Positions 14,481 to 19,005 of a stretch of 19,005 nt of DNA are shown in pieces. A program made the position numbers and the translations under genes. Numbering within the stretch: the stretch's first letter is position 1; every line of letters begins with the position of its first letter. The stretch covers positions 1 to 19,005 of the forward strand of contig JBBQYL010000085.1 of NCBI GenBank assembly GCA_038208735.1, in the 5' to 3' direction. This DNA is from Scleromatobacter sp038208735 (GTDB taxonomy: Bacteria > Pseudomonadota > Gammaproteobacteria > Burkholderiales > Burkholderiaceae_C). Below the pieces are notes generated by a model. That model was not told where the DNA came from, did no database searches, and was given only the letters and a program-made list of their open reading frames with translations.

Positions 14481-15446
14481 TCAGGCACCTTCGGAGCCAG
14501 GCCCCAAGGGGAAACCGCCCTCCAGCGCCGCCCGCCAATACCCGATGAACGCCTGCACCGCCCGCGGCACCACCGGGCTATAGGGCCGGATCGCGTACAG
14601 GTGCTCGCCGAACGCGCCCACAGGCTTCCACCGCGGCAGCACCAGCTGCAACTTGCCGGACTGCACCGCGGCCTGCGCGCTGAAATCGGGCAGCAGCGCG
14701 ATGCCCAGGCCGGCCAGCGCGGCCTCGCGCAGCGCCTCGCTGTTGTTGGCCGCGAACACGCCGCGCACGGCCACGCTCACGCGGCCGGCCGCCTTGCCGG
14801 CGCGGACGGGGTCGGGCTCGAAGCTCCAGGTGGGCGTGGCGTTGGGGCGCAGGTAGTGCAGGCAGTCGTGGCCCACGAGGTCTTGCGGCGTCGCGGGCGC
14901 GCCCGCGCGGCGCAGGTAGGCGCGCGAGGCCACCAGCCAGCTGCGCGTGGTGCACAGCGGCCACGCCACGTGGGTGTCGGGCGGCGCGGCGGTGTGGCGC
15001 AGCGCCACGTCGAAGCCCTCCTGCGCCATCGCCACCAGCCGGTCGGACAGCTCCAGCTCCACGCGCACCTGCGGGTACGCGCGCAGGAAGCCGGCCAGGC
15101 GCGGCACGATCTGCTGGCGGCCGAGCGCCACGGGGGCGCTCACGCGCAGGACGCCGTGCGGCTCTCCCACCAGGTCCTGCACGCCGGCGAAGCCCTGCTC
15201 GATCTGCGCGAACGCGCCGCGCGTCGCTTCCACCAGGCGCTCGCCGGCCTCGGTCAGGCGCACGCTGCGCGTGGTGCGGTGGACCAGCGGCACGCCGGCG
15301 GCGCGCTCCAGCTCGGCGATGCGCTGGCTCATGGCGGCCTTGCTCAGCCCCAGGCGCTGCGCGGCGGCGGTGAAGCTGCCGGCGCTCTGCAGCACGCCCA
15401 GCCCGTGCACGTGCGACCACAGTGATTCGATCTTGCGCGTGTCCAT
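14481..15446 (-). CDS. LysR family transcriptional regulator
   Basis: The 321-residue protein begins with a LysR winged helix-turn-helix (residues about 12-70; SFTAAAQRLGLSKAAMSQRIAELE would be the HTH, and LVHRTTRSVRLTEAG the wing). The rest is a periplasmic-binding-protein-like effector domain, for example GVLRVSAPVALGRQQIVPRL and GFDVALR. It binds DNA as an oligomer and responds to a small molecule that cannot be named here. It is transcribed divergently from mmsA, and the shared 164-base region holds a T-N11-A palindrome, so it probably controls mmsA and itself. The ATG at 15444-15446 has only a weak ribosome site. Its 3' end lies three bases from the end of the carbamoyltransferase gene. 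Confidence 0.94.
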   Translation of the reverse strand: MDTRKIESLWSHVHGLGVLQSAGSFTAAAQRLGLSKAAMSQRIAELERAAGVPLVHRTTRSVRLTEAGERLVEATRGAFAQIEQGFAGVQDLVGEPHGVLRVSAPVALGRQQIVPRLAGFLRAYPQVRVELELSDRLVAMAQEGFDVALRHTAAPPDTHVAWPLCTTRSWLVASRAYLRRAGAPATPQDLVGHDCLHYLRPNATPTWSFEPDPVRAGKAAGRVSVAVRGVFAANNSEALREAALAGLGIALLPDFSAQAAVQSGKLQLVLPRWKPVGAFGEHLYAIRPYSPVVPRAVQAFIGYWRAALEGGFPLGPGSEGA

Positions 15447-15474
15447 CCGTTGTTCCAGATTTCAGGTGGCCCAT

Positions 15475-15492
15475 TGTTCACCCAAACGAACA
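15475..15492. promoter_or_regulatory. LysR-type operator: TGTTC-N8-GAACA with T-N11-A core
   Basis: TGTTC (15475-15479) and GAACA (15488-15492) are perfect arms, and the inner TTCACCCAAACGAA fits the T-N11-A rule for LysR regulators. An outer TTCAC/GTGAA pair (15478-15482 and 15493-15497) overlaps. The site is centred about 64 bases before the predicted mmsA transcription start, the usual LysR recognition position. Confidence 0.62.
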
Positions 15493-15512
15493 GTGAATCC
15501 AGCGGGGCGGGC

Positions 15513-15541
15513 TTCACGCGCGGCGGGCGGGTGCCTAGACT
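15513..15541 (+). promoter_or_regulatory. Predicted mmsA promoter (TTCACG-N17-TAGACT)
   Basis: TTCACG at 15513-15518 and TAGACT at 15536-15541 each match four of six consensus bases and are separated by 17 bases. The predicted start near 15548 leaves a leader of about 60 bases with a good AAGGAG ribosome site. The upstream LysR site is properly placed for activation. Confidence 0.5.
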
Positions 15542-15610
15542 CCGTGTGTTGGCTCCGGGATGGATCGTGCGACTTCGCGCAGGATGACCGGTGCAGCAAA
15601 GGAGACCGCC

Positions 15611-17128
<1,518 letters not shown>

Positions 17129-17154
17129 TGCCTTCGACCGCCTGAGTACCCGGT

Positions 17155-17178
17155 CGCCCGTGAGAAGTGTCACGGGCG
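17155..17178. terminator. 9-bp perfect hairpin downstream of mmsA
   Basis: CGCCCGTGA (17155-17163) pairs perfectly with TCACGGGCG (17170-17178) around GAAGTG, 26 bases after the mmsA stop. No T-run follows, so it is at best a weak intrinsic terminator or an mRNA 3'-end stabiliser; it could also act as an operator for the next gene. Confidence 0.45.
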
Positions 17179-17183
17179 GGTCG

Positions 17184-17234
17184 CCTTACATAGGTCAGAC
17201 CCTATCCGGGAATGCCTGACATCCCTTACATAAT
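17184..17234 (+). promoter_or_regulatory. Promoter region of the solute-binding protein with repeated CCTTACATA
   Basis: CCTTACATA occurs at 17184-17192 and 17224-17232, 40 bases apart. The second copy extends into CATAAT (17229-17234), a good -10 hexamer. Between them GTCAG and CTGAC form a small inverted repeat. This is probably the regulated promoter of the binding-protein gene; the regulator is unknown. Confidence 0.4.
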
Positions 17235-17264
17235 CGCGCCAGTCGGTGGGGTAAGGGAAAAACC

Positions 17265-18545
17265 ATGAAGTTGATTCGCAGCGTTTCGGCCGTGATGGCC
17301 GCGTTGGCCTTGGGGCTGGGTTCGACCGCGGCACTCGCCGGGGTACTCAACATCGCCTTCGGCGCCGAGGACAACTCGCAGCGCGAGGCCTACAAGACGC
17401 TGGTGGCGGACTTCCGCAGCGCCAATCCCGACGTGGACGTCCACCTGGTGATCCAGGACACGCCCACGTACCGCAAGGCCGTGGCGAGCACGCTCGATAC
17501 CGACAACGCCCCCGACGTCTTCAACTGGTTCGCCGGCGACCAGCTGCGCATGATGGCGCAGCGCGGACAGCTCGACGACCTGAGCGATATCTGGAAGGCC
17601 AACACCTGGTGGAACACCTTCCCCAGCGCCGCCATCACCGTGGGCGGCCGCCAGTACGCGCTGCCCTACCAATACTATCCGTGGGGCCTGTTCACGCGCC
17701 GTGACGTGCTCGAACGCGCGGGCATCCACGAGGCACCGCACGACCTCAGCGCCATCATGACGGCGTGCTCCAAGCTGCGCAAAGCCGGCTTCACGCCGAT
17801 CGCCCTCGGCGCCAAGGACGGCTGGGCCCTGGCCGCCTGGTTCGACTTCATCGACATGCGCGCCAACGGCTTCGAATACCACCAGCAACTGCTGGATGGC
17901 AAGGCCACCTACAACGACAGCAACGTGCGTCGCACCTTCGCGATGTGGAAGCAGCTGATCGACGCCAAGTGCTTCGACCCGAACGCGCTGGCCGTCGACG
18001 AGCACGGCGCCGAGGCCCAGCTGTACGCGGGCAAGGCCGGCATGTTGCTGATGGGCACCGTGGTCAGCGCCAGCTTTCCCGAGGGCGTGCGCCAGGTCAT
18101 CGACTACCAGCGCTTCCCGCTGATCGACAGTGGCCAGGCCGCCGCCGAGGCCGCGCCCACCGACACCTTCCAGGTGGCCTCCCGCGCGAAGAACAAGGCC
18201 GACGCGCGGCGCTTCCTGAAGTTCGCCGCCAGCAGCGCTGCCAGCGCCAAGCTCGCCAAGTCGATCGGCTCGTTCCCCACCAACAAGTTCGCGCCGGTGG
18301 CCGGCACGGTGCTCGACCTGGCCTCGTACAAGGTGCTCACCGACGCCAAGGGCAACCTCGTGCAGGGCTTCGACCGCGACGTGCCGGCCGACATGGCCGC
18401 CGCCGGCATCAAGGGCTTCCAGGAGTTCTTCGCCAGGCCCGACCAGATGTACGCCGTGATGAGCCGGCTCGACGCGGTGCGCGGCACCGCCTACGCCGCC
18501 GTCGCCGACACGCCGGCCGCGCCCACCAAGAACCGCAAGAACTGA
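17265..18545 (+). CDS. Extracellular solute-binding protein (family 1, sugar type)
   Basis: The 426-residue protein starts with a clear signal peptide, MKLIRSVSAVMAALALGLGS followed by TAALA and cleavage near residue 25, and so is exported to the periplasm. The mature part is typical of family 1 (MalE/UgpB-like) binding proteins: NPDVDVHLVIQDTPTYRKAV, a PDVFNWFAGDQ segment, LPYQYYPWGLFTRRDVLERAG in the ligand cleft region and GKAGMLLMGT later. Such proteins deliver sugars or related polyols to ABC importers. The ligand is not predictable by eye. No lipobox cysteine is seen. No permease or ATPase gene follows; the next gene is a regulator, so the partner transporter is elsewhere or absent. The ribosome site is GGGGTAAGGG about 6-15 bases upstream of ATG 17265. 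Confidence 0.93.
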   Translation: MKLIRSVSAVMAALALGLGSTAALAGVLNIAFGAEDNSQREAYKTLVADFRSANPDVDVHLVIQDTPTYRKAVASTLDTDNAPDVFNWFAGDQLRMMAQRGQLDDLSDIWKANTWWNTFPSAAITVGGRQYALPYQYYPWGLFTRRDVLERAGIHEAPHDLSAIMTACSKLRKAGFTPIALGAKDGWALAAWFDFIDMRANGFEYHQQLLDGKATYNDSNVRRTFAMWKQLIDAKCFDPNALAVDEHGAEAQLYAGKAGMLLMGTVVSASFPEGVRQVIDYQRFPLIDSGQAAAEAAPTDTFQVASRAKNKADARRFLKFAASSAASAKLAKSIGSFPTNKFAPVAGTVLDLASYKVLTDAKGNLVQGFDRDVPADMAAAGIKGFQEFFARPDQMYAVMSRLDAVRGTAYAAVADTPAAPTKNRKN

Positions 18546-18546
18546 C

Positions 18547-18558
18547 GCCGGCGCCGGC
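18547..18558. repeat. 12-bp perfect palindrome GCCGGCGCCGGC
   Basis: A self-complementary 12-mer begins two bases after the binding-protein stop. It is very GC-rich and could be part of a compound 3'-end structure with the hairpin that follows, though such sequences arise easily in high-GC DNA. Confidence 0.4.
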
Positions 18559-18560
18559 AC

Positions 18561-18586
18561 GCTGCTGACAGCACGCTGTCAGCAGC
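18561..18586. terminator. 11-bp perfect hairpin after the solute-binding protein gene
   Basis: GCTGCTGACAG (18561-18571) pairs perfectly with CTGTCAGCAGC (18576-18586) around CACG, 16 bases after the stop. No T-run follows, so it is either a T-less terminator, an mRNA-protecting hairpin, or a protein site. Its perfect symmetry makes chance unlikely. Confidence 0.5.
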
Positions 18587-18663
18587 CCCGCGTCACCATG
18601 GCCGCCTGCTCTCACGAAAGGCCGCCCATGAATCACGTCGCCATCCACGCGCCCGGCACGGCC

Positions 18664-18677
18664 TAGACTCTGCGTCC
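18664..18677 (+). promoter_or_regulatory. TAGACT -10-like element placed for a leaderless transcript
   Basis: TAGACT at 18664-18669 is followed by eight bases and the ATG at 18678, the same spacing as before the carbamoyltransferase gene. No Shine-Dalgarno sequence lies between. No convincing -35 is visible. Confidence 0.42.
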
Positions 18678-19005
18678 ATGCGCCGTGCCGATCGTCTCTT
18701 CCGCCTCGTCCAGCTGCTGCGCGGCCGCCGCCTGTCGACTGCCGCGTGGCTTGCGGCCAAGCTCGAGGTCTCGGTGCGCACCGTCTACCGCGACGTCGCC
18801 GACCTGCAGGGCCAGGGCGTGCCCATCGAGGGCGAGGCCGGCGTGGGCTACCGGCTGGTGGCCGGCTTCGACCTGCCCCCGCTGATGTTCACCACGCTCG
18901 AGGCCCAGGCCCTGGTGGCCGCCGTCCGGCTCGCGCAAGGGCGGCTCGATCTCGCGCTGGCGCTGGCCGCCGAGGACGCGCTGGGCAAGATCATCGGGGT
19001 GCTGC
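18678..19005 (+). CDS. YafY/WYL-type helix-turn-helix transcriptional regulator (N-terminal part)
   Basis: The frame is open from ATG 18678 to the window edge (109 complete codons) and the gene is cut there. The N-terminus is an HTH_11/DeoR-like domain: MRRADRLFRLVQLLRGRR, then LSTAAWLAAKLEVSVRTVYRDVADLQ (about 19-44) containing the recognition helix, and the wing GYRLVAGFDLPPLMFT. The start of the linker to a WYL effector domain follows (TTLEAQALVAAVRLA). These proteins bind DNA through the HTH and are thought to sense ligands or nucleic acid with the WYL domain. The WYL motif itself would lie beyond the window. The target is unknown; many such regulators control a neighbouring gene. A TAGACT box sits eight bases before the ATG, and no ribosome site is seen. 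Confidence 0.87.
   Translation, partial: MRRADRLFRLVQLLRGRRLSTAAWLAAKLEVSVRTVYRDVADLQGQGVPIEGEAGVGYRLVAGFDLPPLMFTTLEAQALVAAVRLAQGRLDLALALAAEDALGKIIGVL

Noticed and set aside
18628..18666. A 12-codon ORF (ATG at 18628, stop TAG at 18664) before the WYL regulator.
   Set aside because: It is very short, without a recognisable leader-peptide pattern, and its stop coincides with the TAGACT box; chance is the simplest explanation, although GAAAGG precedes it.

Overview
The window is about 19 kb of very GC-rich DNA with a strong preference for G or C at third codon positions. The gene set (GTP-type PEP carboxykinase, a DadA-like D-amino-acid dehydrogenase, MmsA, a YecA/UPF0149 protein, a Liv-type ABC transporter, LysR and WYL regulators, and an aspartate carbamoyltransferase with an N-terminal extension) points to a chromosomal segment of a betaproteobacterium, most likely Burkholderiales and perhaps Comamonadaceae. 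This placement is inference from gene content and motif style. No rRNA, tRNA, CRISPR array or transposase was seen.

Layout. Bases 1-5352 (+) are the distal part of an operon: the end of a LivG-type ATPase, a LivF-type ATPase, a DUF1445/D-glutamate cyclase-family protein, and a fused HyuA-HyuB (5-oxoprolinase/hydantoinase) gene cut by one in-frame TGA at 4837-4839. Converging on it, with overlapping stop codons, is a lone AAA ATPase gene (5349-6539, minus) of clearly lower GC content. The 6540-6950 gap holds several palindromes and repeats, ending in a long hairpin in the leader of pckG (6951-8822, +). A metallophosphoesterase follows (8867-9643, +), then two small uncharacterised ORFs and dadA (10520-11842, +). 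A minus-strand pair comes next: UPF0149 and a small membrane protein (12835 to 11846). The 12836-13205 gap carries a candidate structured RNA ending in a strong intrinsic terminator, followed by a carbamoyltransferase with an N-terminal HTH-like extension (13206-14477, +). A LysR regulator (minus) and mmsA (plus) diverge from a shared control region at 15447-15610. The window ends with an exported solute-binding protein without a visible transporter (17265-18545, +) and the start of a YafY/WYL-type regulator (18678-19005, +).

How it fits together. The first operon looks like uptake and opening of a cyclic amide; 5-oxoproline derived from glutamate is the best guess, because DUF1445 proteins are linked both to D-glutamate/5-oxoproline chemistry and to 5-oxoprolinase genes. 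PckG, DadA and MmsA are separate central or amino-acid catabolic functions. The points most worth a second look are the in-frame TGA in an otherwise intact oxoprolinase, the structured pckG leader, the terminator-ended RNA before the carbamoyltransferase, the HTH-carbamoyltransferase fusion, and an identical TAGACTC-N7-ATG arrangement before two genes that suggests leaderless transcription.
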